Of a DNA stretch of 64,000 nucleotides, positions 9,301-16,676 are shown in pieces; within the stretch, counting starts at the first letter, position 1, and every line of letters starts with the position of its first letter. The DNA comes from an uncultured Verrucomicrobiota bacterium (lineage in GTDB: Bacteria > Verrucomicrobiota > Verrucomicrobiia > Verrucomicrobiales > Verrucomicrobiaceae). The notes under the pieces are model-generated. The model was not told the origin of the DNA and searched no databases. It saw nothing but the letters and a program-made list of their open reading frames with translations. A program made the translations under genes and the position numbers. The stretch lies in NCBI GenBank assembly GCA_903848465.1, contig CAINGK010000153.1, forward strand, positions 1-64,000, in the 5' to 3' direction.

Positions 9301-9774
9301 AGCCCAGGTGAGGACAAGCACCGCCGCAGTCTCTACACCGAAGTGCGCCGCAACAGCCCCTACGCCAGCTTCACCACCTTCGACGCCGGCAACCGCGAGG
9401 TGTGCATGATTCGCCGCAGTCGTACCAACACGCCGCTGCAGGCTTTCGTGACGCTCAATGATCCGGTGTTCATCGAGACGAATCAGGCGATGGCGCGCCG
9501 ACTCGTCACCGAAGCCAAGGCAACCCCCGAGCGCCTCGCCCTACTTTTCAAACTCTGCCTCTCACGCGCCCCGAATGTGCATGAAACTTCGTCTTTGACG
9601 CAGCTCTACACCGAAACACTCGCCACCTATCGCGCCGATCAAACCGAGGCCACCAAGATGGCCACCGATCCCCTCGGCCCGGCTCCCCAAGGTGCCGACG
9701 TTGCCGAACTCGCTGCATGGACGACCATCGCCAATGTGGTGATGAATCTGGATGAGTTTTTGATGCGGAGGTAA
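6376..9774 (+). CDS. DUF1549/DUF1553 protein with planctomycete-type cytochrome and F5/8 C domain
   Basis: 1132 residues with a signal peptide (RLLLITLPLAASAVAEP). Order of parts: PSCyt1 heme-binding motif C38-FF-C41-H42; DUF1549 (about 150-360) with a second motif CAQCH near residue 316; a discoidin/F5-8 type C carbohydrate-binding-like region (about 500-610, NMAPAGVATQSS, WWEVDL); and DUF1553 (about 830-1100, LTARVTVNRLWESIFGTGIV). Such proteins are typical of Planctomycetes and Verrucomicrobia and are thought to act in the periplasm in polysaccharide breakdown, paired with DUF1501 proteins. The start is a GTG at 6376; no better start keeps the signal peptide. The DUF1501 partner follows after one small gene. 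Confidence 0.9.
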   Translation: MIRLLLITLPLAASAVAEPAPRTIQFSREIRPILSENCFFCHGPDEKKREAGLRLDDEASVKKNHDGSIAVVPGKPEQSALLQRILSHDADEVMPPPKQHKTISPAQIALLTEWIKQGAPWGKHWSYEKVVKPAVPAGAKHSVDAFLLQRLNQEGLKYSPQADTATLIRRVALDLTGLPPTLAELDALAKQPYDKVVDHYLSLPAYGEHWARQWLDLARYADSSGYPSDQPREIWAYRDWVVRALNTNMPFDQFTIEQNAGDLLPKPTDDQLIATAFHRNTMTQNEGGTDDEEFRNAAIIDRVNTTFAVWMGTTMACAQCHTHKFDPITINEYFQFYAFLNQSADSDKKDEVPLHSFDTAELTQQRANLKKEIDTLEQKFKAPAPAWLAGLDTWDRGFARDLVWQTPQPAKVTTQSKQNATIAAGGTVSIPKNSDTDAYTIELPATGDKLSALRIETMPAVGFGNFVITDVKAEVVPPDARQAPQARYVRIELPGEKKMLQLAEVQVFNGSENMAPAGVATQSSLYTNAAAKRAIDGNTEGEYAKNSVAHTSGTDNDPWWEVDLKAAKPVDRVVVWNRTDGGTGARLDGFRVVLLDDKRQTVWKSDASPAPVKDKAFAISGPVAVSFTTALADFEQDGFTAASVLQPKNKKQQGWAVSGAADKPHTLTLLAASPVVVPVGSKLRITLAQNSEFKQHTLGSFRLSYTGDARVQQVTKVPQNVVAALAQAKDKRPPVQQQTVVDYFVRNVAKESTAERTRLAAASKEFAALKPVTVPIMRDLDPKQRRVTKIQLRGNWQALGDEVSEATPATFNPLPANAPRNRLTMAKWLVSRDNPLTARVTVNRLWESIFGTGIVRSSEEFGSQGDLPFHPELLDWLAAELMDSGWDIKHMLKLLLTSQAYQQSTKTTPELNERDPDNRLLARGPRFRPTGELLRDQALAVSGLLSAKMYGPPVRPLMPNLGLTTAFGRSNDWTLSPGEDKHRRSLYTEVRRNSPYASFTTFDAGNREVCMIRRSRTNTPLQAFVTLNDPVFIETNQAMARRLVTEAKATPERLALLFKLCLSRAPNVHETSSLTQLYTETLATYRADQTEATKMATDPLGPAPQGADVAELAAWTTIANVVMNLDEFLMRR

Positions 9775-9796
9775 ATTTCAGAAACCATTTTGCACT

Positions 9797-10048
9797 ATGG
9801 ACTTCGCACTCGAACAAATCCGGCAGATGCCTGTGAGGCAGCGCATTCAGTTGGCGGGAGATATTTGGGACACTCTCGTGGTTGAAGATGCCGATTTTCC
9901 TCTGCGCAGCGACCAACTCACCGAACTCGAAACGCGCCGTGCCGCGATGCTAGCCGACCCTTCCATTGGCATCCCATGGACTGAGGCAAAAGCGCTGCTC
10001 CAGACTGGATCACCCAACGCGATTCGGCCCAGTTGCGCAAAAGGATGA
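9797..10048 (+). CDS. Addiction module antitoxin-like protein (TIGR02574 type), no toxin partner
   Basis: 83 residues. The start (ALEQIRQMPVRQRIQLAGDIWDTL) and the motif LTELETRRAAMLADPSIGIPW followed by EAKALL match the family of putative addiction module components that normally precede a RelE/ParE toxin. Here the C-terminus continues for about 15 unrelated residues, and the next gene begins 27 bases later, so no toxin gene is present. It lies between the DUF1549/DUF1553 gene and its DUF1501 partner. Possibly a remnant of a lost toxin-antitoxin pair. Confidence 0.72.
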   Translation: MDFALEQIRQMPVRQRIQLAGDIWDTLVVEDADFPLRSDQLTELETRRAAMLADPSIGIPWTEAKALLQTGSPNAIRPSCAKG

Positions 10049-10075
10049 CCGGACCTTGAACGTATCTTCCTATAC

Positions 10076-11527
10076 ATGAACCCCATCACACACGACACCC
10101 TTCAGCTCAAGACGCGCCGCCAGTTCCTTGGCAACGCGGGGCAGTTCAGCCTCGGAGCCATCGCCATGCATGCGATGCAGCAGAAGGCGGGAGCCAGTGC
10201 GGCGTCGGACAATCCACTCGCACCGAAGAAGTTGCAGTATGCGCCGAAGGCCAAACGGGTGATTTACCTGCACATGTCGGGAGCGCCGCCGCACCTCGAT
10301 CTGTTTGATTACAAACCGGAACTCGTGAAACGCAGCGGGCAGGATTGCCCAGACTCGATCCTCAAAGGCCGGCGCTTCGCCTTCACCACAGGTGTGCCGA
10401 AGCTCATGGGCACTCCGCGCACCTTTGCGCGCTATGGCAAAGGCGGGATCACGATGAGCGATGCCTGCCCGAACTTCCACACCATCGCCGATGAGATGTG
10501 CATGATCCGCTCGATGAACACGGATCAGTTCAATCACGCGCCGGCAGAGCTGCTGCTCTTCACCGGGCATGCGCGGCAGGGGCGGCCCTCCATGGGTTCG
10601 TGGGCCACGTATGGTCTCGGCACGGAAAATCAGGATCTGCCCGGCTTTGTCGCACTCATCTCCAGCGGCACGCAGCCGAGCGGTGGTCAGGGCTGCTGGG
10701 GCAGCGGCTTCATCCCCAGTGTGTATCAAGGCGTGCAATGCCGCAGCAAAGGCGATCCTGTCCTCTTTGTGAGTGATCCCGCCGGCATGAACCGCGCCAT
10801 GCGCCGCAAGACGCTCGATGCTCTGCAGGATCTCAATCAGCAGCAAGTCGCTGAATTTGGCCATCCCGAAACTGTCACGCGCATGGCGCAGTATGAGCTG
10901 GCCTTTCGCATGCAGACCAGCGTGCCTGAGGTGATGGACATCTCCAAGGAGCCGAAGGAAGTCATCGAAGCCTACGGTGCGAAGCCTGGGGAGGCGAGCT
11001 TTGCGAACAACTGCCTGCTCGCGCGGCGTCTTATTGAAAAAGGCGTGCGCTTCGTGAATCTCTTCGACTGGGGATGGGACTTCCACGGCACCAGCGAAGG
11101 CAGCGGCATCACCACGGGGCTGACGAGCAAAATGGCCGCGACTGACAAGCCCGTGGCTGCACTCATCAAAGATCTCCGGCAGCGCGGCCTGCTGGACGAC
11201 ACCCTCGTCATCTGGGGCGGTGAATTCGGCCGCACCCCCTTCCGCGAAGGCCGTACTGCGGCCAGCAAGGTGCTCGGTCGCGATCACTACCCCGACTGCT
11301 TCTCACTCTTCATGGCTGGCGGGGGCGTGAAGGGCGGCTTTGAATACGGCAGCACCGATGAGCTCGGTTTCAGCGTCGCTGAAAACAAAGTCCACGTGCA
11401 TGACTTCCAAGCCACTGTGATGCACTTGCTCGGCTTTGATCACGAGCGCCTGACCTACCGCTTCCAAGGCCGCGACTACAGACTCACTGACATCCACGGG
11501 CATGTGGTGAAGGATCTGCTGGCGTGA
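10076..11527 (+). CDS. DUF1501 family exported protein (sulfatase-like fold)
   Basis: 483 residues. A Tat-like leader is present (TRRQFLGNAGQFSLGAIAM), so export folded to the periplasm is likely. The body has the family motifs APPHLDLFDYKPEL, NTDQFNHAPAELLL, RPSMGSWATYGLG, WDFHGTSEG and WGGEFGRTPF. DUF1501 proteins are related to the alkaline phosphatase/sulfatase superfamily, and the conserved Asp/His/Glu residues suggest metal binding; no activity is established. It pairs functionally with the DUF1549/DUF1553 gene upstream, as in the second pair at 28-32 kb. Complete, unlike that second copy. Confidence 0.92.
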   Translation: MNPITHDTLQLKTRRQFLGNAGQFSLGAIAMHAMQQKAGASAASDNPLAPKKLQYAPKAKRVIYLHMSGAPPHLDLFDYKPELVKRSGQDCPDSILKGRRFAFTTGVPKLMGTPRTFARYGKGGITMSDACPNFHTIADEMCMIRSMNTDQFNHAPAELLLFTGHARQGRPSMGSWATYGLGTENQDLPGFVALISSGTQPSGGQGCWGSGFIPSVYQGVQCRSKGDPVLFVSDPAGMNRAMRRKTLDALQDLNQQQVAEFGHPETVTRMAQYELAFRMQTSVPEVMDISKEPKEVIEAYGAKPGEASFANNCLLARRLIEKGVRFVNLFDWGWDFHGTSEGSGITTGLTSKMAATDKPVAALIKDLRQRGLLDDTLVIWGGEFGRTPFREGRTAASKVLGRDHYPDCFSLFMAGGGVKGGFEYGSTDELGFSVAENKVHVHDFQATVMHLLGFDHERLTYRFQGRDYRLTDIHGHVVKDLLA

Positions 11528-11543
11528 TATTTTGCGCCTTTTT

Positions 11544-12503
11544 TCACAACGAACGGCGTCGGCGCAGCGCCGCAGCTAGGGCGGCGATGGACACGAGGAG
11601 GGCACCACCGGGTTCAGGGACGGGGTTGGCCGCGATGACGGACTGAATGGACGAAGCATCGGCGCTGATGTCTGACAGATAGAACGATGAGGCTCCGGTT
11701 ACGGGCACCCAGGTACCGTTGGAGGCTTGCTGGTAGTAGCCGGTCATGTTGTAAAGTGCTGCGGTAAACGGATTCGACCCCGTCGGGCTGGCAGAGAAGG
11801 GTCCGCTCTGCACGGCGTAGTTGATCCCGGCAAGCTGCCAGACGCCGCCGTTGTCCACGAAAGCCGCACCACCGGAGTCCCCCAGGGAGAGGGTCATGTC
11901 ATTGGAGCTGCTGAAGCTCGCGGAGAGCAGGGTTCCGGAAAGTCCCAGGGTCGAGCCATTGACCGATCCGGTGAAGGTGTTCTGCCCCCAGCGGGCGACG
12001 CCATCCTGCGTCCCCCAAAGCCAGCCATGGGTGATGAGCCCACCAGAACTGGTGACAGCCGCTCCCTGCTGAGTGCCGCGGCCGATGTCCTCAAACGCCA
12101 GAGTGCTTGAGGCACCGGTGTAAAGCGGGGCATAGGTCGAGAAGGTGCCGCCGGTGACTTTGAAAATATCCAGGTCCGTGCCGGGAATGTTGTAGTACCC
12201 GACGCCACTGTTGAAACTGGTGTCGATATTGTATGAGGACGAGGTCGTGCCGCTGAAGGTTGTGTCGTAGGTGAACGTGCTGGACGCCACGCCAATATGC
12301 GCCGCCGTGATGAATAGGTTCGGCGAAATCATCGTGCCTAGATAGTTGCCGAAGTAGCCCTCATACTGCCAGCCCGAGTTTGCCAGTGCGCCCGTGGGAG
12401 CGGTGGTGTTGTACGAGGGTGTCTCCTGGTCATAATAAATCACTGCACCTGCTGGCGAAGCCATGAGCAGGCAGAGGAATAAAAGATGGCGCAGGCGAAG
12501 CAT
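11544..12503 (-). CDS. PEP-CTERM trypsin-like serine protease
   Basis: 319 residues from the ATG at 12503, which has AGGA nine bases upstream; an in-frame upstream ATG at 12545 lies within AT-rich leader. Signal peptide MLRLRHLLFLCLLMASPAGA. The catalytic triad is visible: His69 in TAAHIG, an Asp in TDLDIF (about 110-112), Ser210 in GDSGGAAF. The C-terminus has the PEP-CTERM sorting tag (NPVPEPGG, a hydrophobic stretch, then RRRRSL), so the protein is probably processed by an exosortase and ends up on the cell surface or in the matrix. The exosortase is not in this window. It converges with the DUF1501 gene. Confidence 0.9.
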   Translation of the reverse strand: MLRLRHLLFLCLLMASPAGAVIYYDQETPSYNTTAPTGALANSGWQYEGYFGNYLGTMISPNLFITAAHIGVASSTFTYDTTFSGTTSSSYNIDTSFNSGVGYYNIPGTDLDIFKVTGGTFSTYAPLYTGASSTLAFEDIGRGTQQGAAVTSSGGLITHGWLWGTQDGVARWGQNTFTGSVNGSTLGLSGTLLSASFSSSNDMTLSLGDSGGAAFVDNGGVWQLAGINYAVQSGPFSASPTGSNPFTAALYNMTGYYQQASNGTWVPVTGASSFYLSDISADASSIQSVIAANPVPEPGGALLVSIAALAAALRRRRSL

Positions 12504-12526
12504 GGTGCGTTCCTGCAAGATTACAT

Positions 12527-12547
12527 AATTGATATAAAATATCAATT
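12527..12547. promoter_or_regulatory. Perfect AT-rich inverted repeat upstream of the PEP-CTERM protease
   Basis: Two 9-base arms (AATTGATAT and ATATCAATT) are separated by AAA, 24 bases upstream of the protease start. The surrounding 12520-12575 is extremely AT-rich compared with the genome. It is a plausible operator or promoter element. Confidence 0.5.
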
Positions 12548-12598
12548 TTATAATAAAAATAGAAAATACACACCGAGATCACACCTCGACAGCTACCA

Positions 12599-12844
12599 CT
12601 AGCCCCCCTGGACTGGCGGCATGATGGCGACTTCGCCGCCGTCATGCAGCGGCTCGTCGCGTTTCACGTAGGTTTGGTCCAGGGCCAGAAGGAGGCTGTT
12701 CTGCCAGTCGCGCAGTTTCGGCCAGCGGGTTTCGATTTGAGCGAGCAAGTCGCCCATGGTGGCACCGGCGGGCACTTCGAAGGTGATTTCGTCCGTGCCG
12801 GTGATGTCGCGCAGGACGGAGAAGAAGAGCACACGCAGCTTCAT
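12599..12844 (-). CDS. moaD: Molybdopterin synthase sulfur carrier subunit (MoaD/ThiS family)
   Basis: 81 residues ending in Gly-Gly (MPPVQGG), the terminus that is thiocarboxylated to carry sulfur during molybdopterin synthesis. The beta-grasp start KLRVLFFSVLRDITG and the VAIMPPV segment fit MoaD better than ThiS. Its ATG overlaps the stop of hpt by four bases (ATGA), so the two are translationally coupled. No other molybdenum cofactor genes are in the window. Confidence 0.88.
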   Translation of the reverse strand: MKLRVLFFSVLRDITGTDEITFEVPAGATMGDLLAQIETRWPKLRDWQNSLLLALDQTYVKRDEPLHDGGEVAIMPPVQGG

Positions 12845-13398
12845 GAGGACGGGTTGGGGTTCAGGATGCCGATGCAGGGCAGATTGCGGAAGCGTCCCTG
12901 GTAGTCCATGCCGTAGCCGACGACGAATTCGTCGTCGATCTCGAAGCCGGCGTCATCCAGTGCCACCTCGCGCAGGCGGGTGCGGCGTTTGCTGAGCAGG
13001 ACGCAGGTGCGCAGGGAGGTGGGCTGCTGCGTGAGGAGGCGTTTGCAAATGGCGCTGAGCGTGAGGCCGGTGTCCAGAATGTCATCGAGCAGAAGCACGT
13101 CCTGACCGTGGAGATCGAAGTTGGCAGGCCAGTTCACCTTCACCTCGCCGGTGGTGGTGGTGCCGCCTTGGTAGCTGCTGGCACTCAGGGTGTAGAGGCG
13201 CACGGGCATTTCCAGGCGGCGCAGCAGATCGGCGACAAAGAAGAGACCGCCGTCCATCAGCGCTACGACGGTGACGACTTTGCCTGCGAGCTCCGCATTC
13301 AAGCGCGCAGCCATGGCGTCCACCCGGGCGCTGATTTGCGCGGGAGTGAGCAGGATGCGTTCGAGATCTTGGATGACGCCGGTGACGGAGGATGGCAT
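12841..13398 (-). CDS. hpt: Hypoxanthine phosphoribosyltransferase
   Basis: 185 residues from the ATG at 13398 (MPSSVTGVIQDLERIL), which gives the usual length; a longer frame to 13488 would overlap pdxH. It salvages hypoxanthine or guanine with PRPP to the nucleotide in the cytoplasm. The PRPP-binding loop VLLLDDILDTGLTL, VVALMDGGLFFVADL and the C-terminal FVVGYGMDYQGRFRNLP are all present. First gene of a two-gene unit with moaD, and divergent from pdxH, with about 70 bases between starts. Confidence 0.93.
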   Translation of the reverse strand: MPSSVTGVIQDLERILLTPAQISARVDAMAARLNAELAGKVVTVVALMDGGLFFVADLLRRLEMPVRLYTLSASSYQGGTTTTGEVKVNWPANFDLHGQDVLLLDDILDTGLTLSAICKRLLTQQPTSLRTCVLLSKRRTRLREVALDDAGFEIDDEFVVGYGMDYQGRFRNLPCIGILNPNPSS

Positions 13399-13471
13399 GG
13401 AGCAAAAGAGTGCGTAAAAGGCCAAAGCTGGCGTAGCGTAGGCCGCACGGCACGCGTTTCTTGTAACCCGA

Positions 13472-14125
13472 ATGAACCCAACTGACAAACCGAACCTGCC
13501 CGACCTGCGCGTGAGCTACGACCAGGGCGAACTCGATGAACACAGCGCCCCGGCTGATCCCGTGGAGTTGTTCACGCTATGGATCAACGACGCCCTCGCG
13601 CACAAACTGCCGGAGCCGAATGCGATGAGCCTGGCCACCAACGGCCTGGATGGCACACCGACCGTGCGCACGGTGCTGCTCAAGGGCATCGACGAGCGGG
13701 GCTTTCATTTCTACACGAACTACGAAAGCCGCAAGGGGCATGAAATTGAGGCTGATGCGCGGGCTGCAGCCTGCTTCCTGTGGACGGACCGCCATCATCA
13801 GGTTTGCATCAAGGGCGCGATCACCAAGCTGGATCGTGCGGATGCGGAGAAGTATTTTGCCAGCCGGCCTTACGGGCATCAAATCGGTGCCTGGGCTTCG
13901 GCTCAGAGCGTGGAGATCCCCGGACGTGAGTGGCTGGAGGAGCGCGATGTGGAACTTAAGGCGCAGTACCCTGAGGGCCAGGTGCCTTGCCCGCCGCACT
14001 GGGGTGGCTACACGCTGCTGGCGGGAGAGATCGAGTTTTGGCAGGGGCGGGTGAGCCGTCTGCATGACCGGATTCGCTACCGCAAAGAGCATGGGGTGTG
14101 GGTGAAAGTAAGGCTGAGCCCGTAG
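13472..14125 (+). CDS. pdxH: Pyridoxamine 5'-phosphate oxidase
   Basis: 217 residues, the normal length. This FMN enzyme makes pyridoxal 5'-phosphate from the pyridoxine or pyridoxamine phosphate. Seen motifs: MSLATNGLDGTPTVRTVLLK, FYTNYESRKG, the FMN-binding central part (AACFLWTDRHHQVCIKG), ASAQSVEI, and the C-terminal FWQGRVSRLHDRIRY with the conserved R-L-H-D-R. Monocistronic, divergent from hpt. Confidence 0.96.
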   Translation: MNPTDKPNLPDLRVSYDQGELDEHSAPADPVELFTLWINDALAHKLPEPNAMSLATNGLDGTPTVRTVLLKGIDERGFHFYTNYESRKGHEIEADARAAACFLWTDRHHQVCIKGAITKLDRADAEKYFASRPYGHQIGAWASAQSVEIPGREWLEERDVELKAQYPEGQVPCPPHWGGYTLLAGEIEFWQGRVSRLHDRIRYRKEHGVWVKVRLSP

Positions 14126-14183
14126 TTGGAAGAAAAGTGCAGACATTGCTTGCCTTTCATCGTTTTCAGTTTTTAATGAAAGC

Positions 14184-14705
14184 GTGAGCAAGGAACTACC
14201 AGAATGGGAAAAGGCCCGCGAGGAATTCGTGGTCCAGTGGGGTTCGCTTGGCACGCAGTGGGGCATCCCCCGCACGATGGCCCAGATTCACGCGCTGCTC
14301 ATGACGGCCCCGGAGCCGATGTGTACGGACGATGTCATGGAGCGGCTGGAGATCAGCCGGGGGAATGCGCACACCAATTTGAAGGATCTCGTCGGCTGGA
14401 ACCTCGTGCGCATCATCACCAAGAAGGGCGATCGCAAGGAGTACTTTGAGGCCGAGAAAGATGTTTGGAAGATTTTCATCACCATCTCGAAGGAGCGCAA
14501 ACGCCGCGAGATCGAGCCTGCGATCCATCTGCTGCGGGACTGTGCCGCCCGCACGAAGGACGAAGCGGTGGGACCGGGCAAGGACTTCCACCAGCAGATG
14601 CAGGACCTGGACGAATTCCTCAGCTTCGGCGTCAAGGTGGCCGACACGGTGATCTCTATGAAGCATGCCTCTGCCCTGCAGTGGGCCATGCGCCTCCTTG
14701 GCTGA
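14184..14705 (+). CDS. GbsR/MarR-type winged-helix regulator
   Basis: 173 residues with a GTG start. The N-terminal half (about 25-95) is a winged helix: QIHALLMTAPEPMCTDDVME, then the recognition part ISRGNAHTNLKDLVGWNLV, then the wing with KKGDRKEYFEA. This pattern matches GbsR-type transcriptional regulators. The gene starts one base after an inverted repeat (CTTTCAT 14154-14160, ATGAAAG 14176-14182), which could be used for self-control. It lies 86 bases before a membrane-protein operon whose leader has a 14-bp palindrome, so it may regulate that operon; this is inference. Confidence 0.82.
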   Translation: MSKELPEWEKAREEFVVQWGSLGTQWGIPRTMAQIHALLMTAPEPMCTDDVMERLEISRGNAHTNLKDLVGWNLVRIITKKGDRKEYFEAEKDVWKIFITISKERKRREIEPAIHLLRDCAARTKDEAVGPGKDFHQQMQDLDEFLSFGVKVADTVISMKHASALQWAMRLLG

Positions 14706-14734
14706 TCTTTTCATGGTTGTATATTTCACTAATA

Positions 14735-14748
14735 TCTGAAATTTCAGA
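14735..14748. promoter_or_regulatory. 14-bp perfect palindrome TCTGAAATTTCAGA
   Basis: Perfect palindrome located 44 bases before the ATG at 14792 and 30 bases after the stop of the GbsR-type gene. Position and symmetry fit an operator for a dimeric winged-helix protein such as the upstream regulator. Confidence 0.5.
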
Positions 14749-14791
14749 ATAAACAATTCACCCTCAAACCAAACTTAAACCACACAACACT

Positions 14792-15208
14792 ATGAACGAA
14801 ACCGTCATCAGCTACAGCCTCTACCTCATCCTCGCCGTCGGCATGACGGTCTGGGTGGCGCGTACCCTCCACAAAAACGGCCGCATCTTCCTCGTCGATT
14901 GTTTCAACGGGAACACGGACCTCGCCGACAGCGTCAATCACCTGCTCGTTGTCGGCTTCTACTTGATGAACATAGGCTTCGTCTCGCTCTATCTGAAAAG
15001 CACGGATGAGATCAGCGGCGCACGCGGCGTCTTTGAATTGCTCAGCGGCAAGATGGGCGTGGTGCTCCTCATGCTCGGTGGCATGCACTTCTTCAATCTC
15101 TACGTCTTCACCCGCATGCGCCGCCGCGCTACGCTGGCCCACCTGCCACCGCCCGTGCCGCCGATGAACCGAGTCAGCAAAGCCAATGACATCCTCGACA
15201 CACTGTGA
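14792..15208 (+). CDS. Small membrane protein, function unknown
   Basis: 138 residues with three predicted membrane helices (about 7-24, 49-66, 86-106). The soluble tail ends PPVPPMNRVSKANDILDTL. No family recognised. Its stop overlaps the GTG of the next gene (GTGA). Notably, its last 12 residues (RVSKANDILDTL) are repeated exactly in the 31-codon ORF at 15657-15752, which shows that part of this operon was duplicated. Confidence 0.8.
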   Translation: MNETVISYSLYLILAVGMTVWVARTLHKNGRIFLVDCFNGNTDLADSVNHLLVVGFYLMNIGFVSLYLKSTDEISGARGVFELLSGKMGVVLLMLGGMHFFNLYVFTRMRRRATLAHLPPPVPPMNRVSKANDILDTL

Positions 15209-15660
15209 AAACGTTCCTGCGCAAATTGAAGCTGTCGTTCCTCGCGATGTTGTGCGGCTGGATTGCCTGCAACATCGCGCTGTGGCTGGCACGTCTGCCG
15301 GAACTGAGAATGTACCCGACTGTGCAAGAAGAAATCATGGGGGTGCTCTTCTATGGACTTGCTACAGGCGTTGTGATTCTGGTTGCGTGGCTGGTGATCT
15401 TTTTGCCTGTTGATCTGTTGATACCTGATCATTCAAAGCTGCGCAGGCCCTGGCCCGCTTCGATTTGTGGATTCTTGGCCGGGAGCAGTGTGGTTGCTAT
15501 CATCTGGGGGCACGCGGTTTGGAGCGAGGGTTCTTCAATGAACTGTGAGGAACTTTTCACTTTGAAAGCCTTCTTCCTGCTGAGCAGCCCTGGCATCACA
15601 GGAATGGTGGCTGCCTACATGAGGTCGCGTGATCGAGAATCTTTTCTGAATTTGCCATGA
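15205..15660 (+). CDS. Four-helix membrane protein, copy 1 of a duplicated pair
   Basis: 151 residues, GTG start overlapping the previous stop. Begins MKTFLRKLKLSFLAML; about four hydrophobic segments (9-28, 45-70, 87-103, 120-138). The core IFLPVDLLIPDHSKLRRP is shared with the gene at 15749. The first 30 residues are nearly identical between the two copies even at the DNA level, while the rest is strongly diverged. Function unknown. Coupled to its neighbours by four-base overlaps at both ends. Confidence 0.8.
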   Translation: MKTFLRKLKLSFLAMLCGWIACNIALWLARLPELRMYPTVQEEIMGVLFYGLATGVVILVAWLVIFLPVDLLIPDHSKLRRPWPASICGFLAGSSVVAIIWGHAVWSEGSSMNCEELFTLKAFFLLSSPGITGMVAAYMRSRDRESFLNLP

Positions 15661-15752
15661 ATACCCTGACTCCTTTGTCCGAGAACCTGCCAACGCCTGT
15701 GACGCCAATGCATCGCGTGAGCAAAGCGAATGACATACTCGACACGCTATGA
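15657..15752 (+). pseudogene. 31-codon junction ORF left by a tandem duplication
   Basis: Reads ATG to TGA in frame and overlaps both neighbours by four bases (ATGA each). The first five codons (MNTLT) match the start of the DCC-family gene at 16201; the last 12 residues (RVSKANDILDTL) equal the end of the membrane protein at 15208. This is exactly the join expected if a unit starting in the tail of the first gene and ending in the head of the DCC gene was duplicated in tandem. It may still serve to couple translation between the flanking genes. Confidence 0.75.
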
Positions 15753-16204
15753 AAACGTTCCTGCGCAAAATGAAGCTGTCGTTCCTCGCGATGTTGTGTG
15801 GCTGGATTGCGTGCAACATCGCGCTGTGGATTGCTTACGGAGTGGTTACACTCTTTGGAGGGGAGCCTCTTTTTGATGCTTATAGGTTGGACGTGACATT
15901 GATTTTTCTTGCACTCACTGGGCTGAGTATCACGGCAGCATGGATCATCATTTTTTTGCCGGTGGATTTGATCGTTCGAGACACTTCAAAACTAAGACGC
16001 CCAAAGACCGCTGCTTTGATAGGCTTAGCATCAGCCTTCTTGTATGTTGGCGGCGTGATGTTGATAGTGAACTCGCAGACTCCCTTGGATGAAGCGGCTT
16101 GGTCTGTTTACAGCGTGTTTGCTTTCGGAGCAGCTACTACAGGCACTATCGCCGCCTACGTCCGCGCACGGATGGACCAACCCAAACCACGAACTGTGCC
16201 ATGA
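15749..16204 (+). CDS. Four-helix membrane protein, copy 2 of a duplicated pair
   Basis: 151 residues, the same length as copy 1. Starts MKTFLRKMKLSFLAMLCGWI, then diverges after residue 30 apart from IIFLPVDLIVRDTSKLRRP in the middle. About four membrane helices. Its ATG overlaps the stop of the junction ORF, and its stop overlaps the ATG of the DCC gene at 16201, so the whole run is one operon. Function unknown. Confidence 0.8.
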   Translation: MKTFLRKMKLSFLAMLCGWIACNIALWIAYGVVTLFGGEPLFDAYRLDVTLIFLALTGLSITAAWIIIFLPVDLIVRDTSKLRRPKTAALIGLASAFLYVGGVMLIVNSQTPLDEAAWSVYSVFAFGAATTGTIAAYVRARMDQPKPRTVP

Positions 16205-16644
16205 ACACCCTCACCATCTTCTACGATGCCCGCTGCGGGTTGTGCTCGCGCTTCCGGCGCTGGATGCTCGAACAGGCCGCGTATGTGCGGTTGGAGTTTT
16301 TGCCTTATGATTCGGCGCAGGCACGGCAGCGCTGCCCGGATTTGCCCGACTTGCGGGCGGACCAGGAAATCGTTGTCATGGGCGATGATGGCTCGCTCTG
16401 GCAGGGAGCGGGTGCATGGGTGACGTGCCTGTGGGCGCTGCGCGAGTATCGCGAGTGGTCGTTGCGGTTGGCGAGTCCGGCGATGCAGCAGATCGCCCGG
16501 CGCGTGGTGCATTGGATTTCCAGCAACCGCATCGGCCTCTCCCATCTGCTGCGGTTGCGCAGTGATGATGCACTGCGGGCGCAGGTCACGGAGACGGCTT
16601 GTGACAATGGGGCCTGTGCCATGGAAACACGAAACGCGGCTTGA
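16201..16644 (+). CDS. DCC-family thiol-disulfide oxidoreductase-like protein (DUF393)
   Basis: 147 residues. The start MNTLTIFYDARCGLCSRF contains the D-x-x-C-x-x-C motif (Asp9, Cys12, Cys15) that names the DCC family, which has a thioredoxin-like fold. A further CDNGAC pair is near the C-terminus. The family's substrates are not known; members often sit beside membrane proteins, as here. Coupled by ATGA to the membrane protein upstream. Confidence 0.88.
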   Translation: MNTLTIFYDARCGLCSRFRRWMLEQAAYVRLEFLPYDSAQARQRCPDLPDLRADQEIVVMGDDGSLWQGAGAWVTCLWALREYREWSLRLASPAMQQIARRVVHWISSNRIGLSHLLRLRSDDALRAQVTETACDNGACAMETRNAA

Positions 16645-16676
16645 AGGAAGCTGGTGGTCTGCGCTGTAATGGCTGC

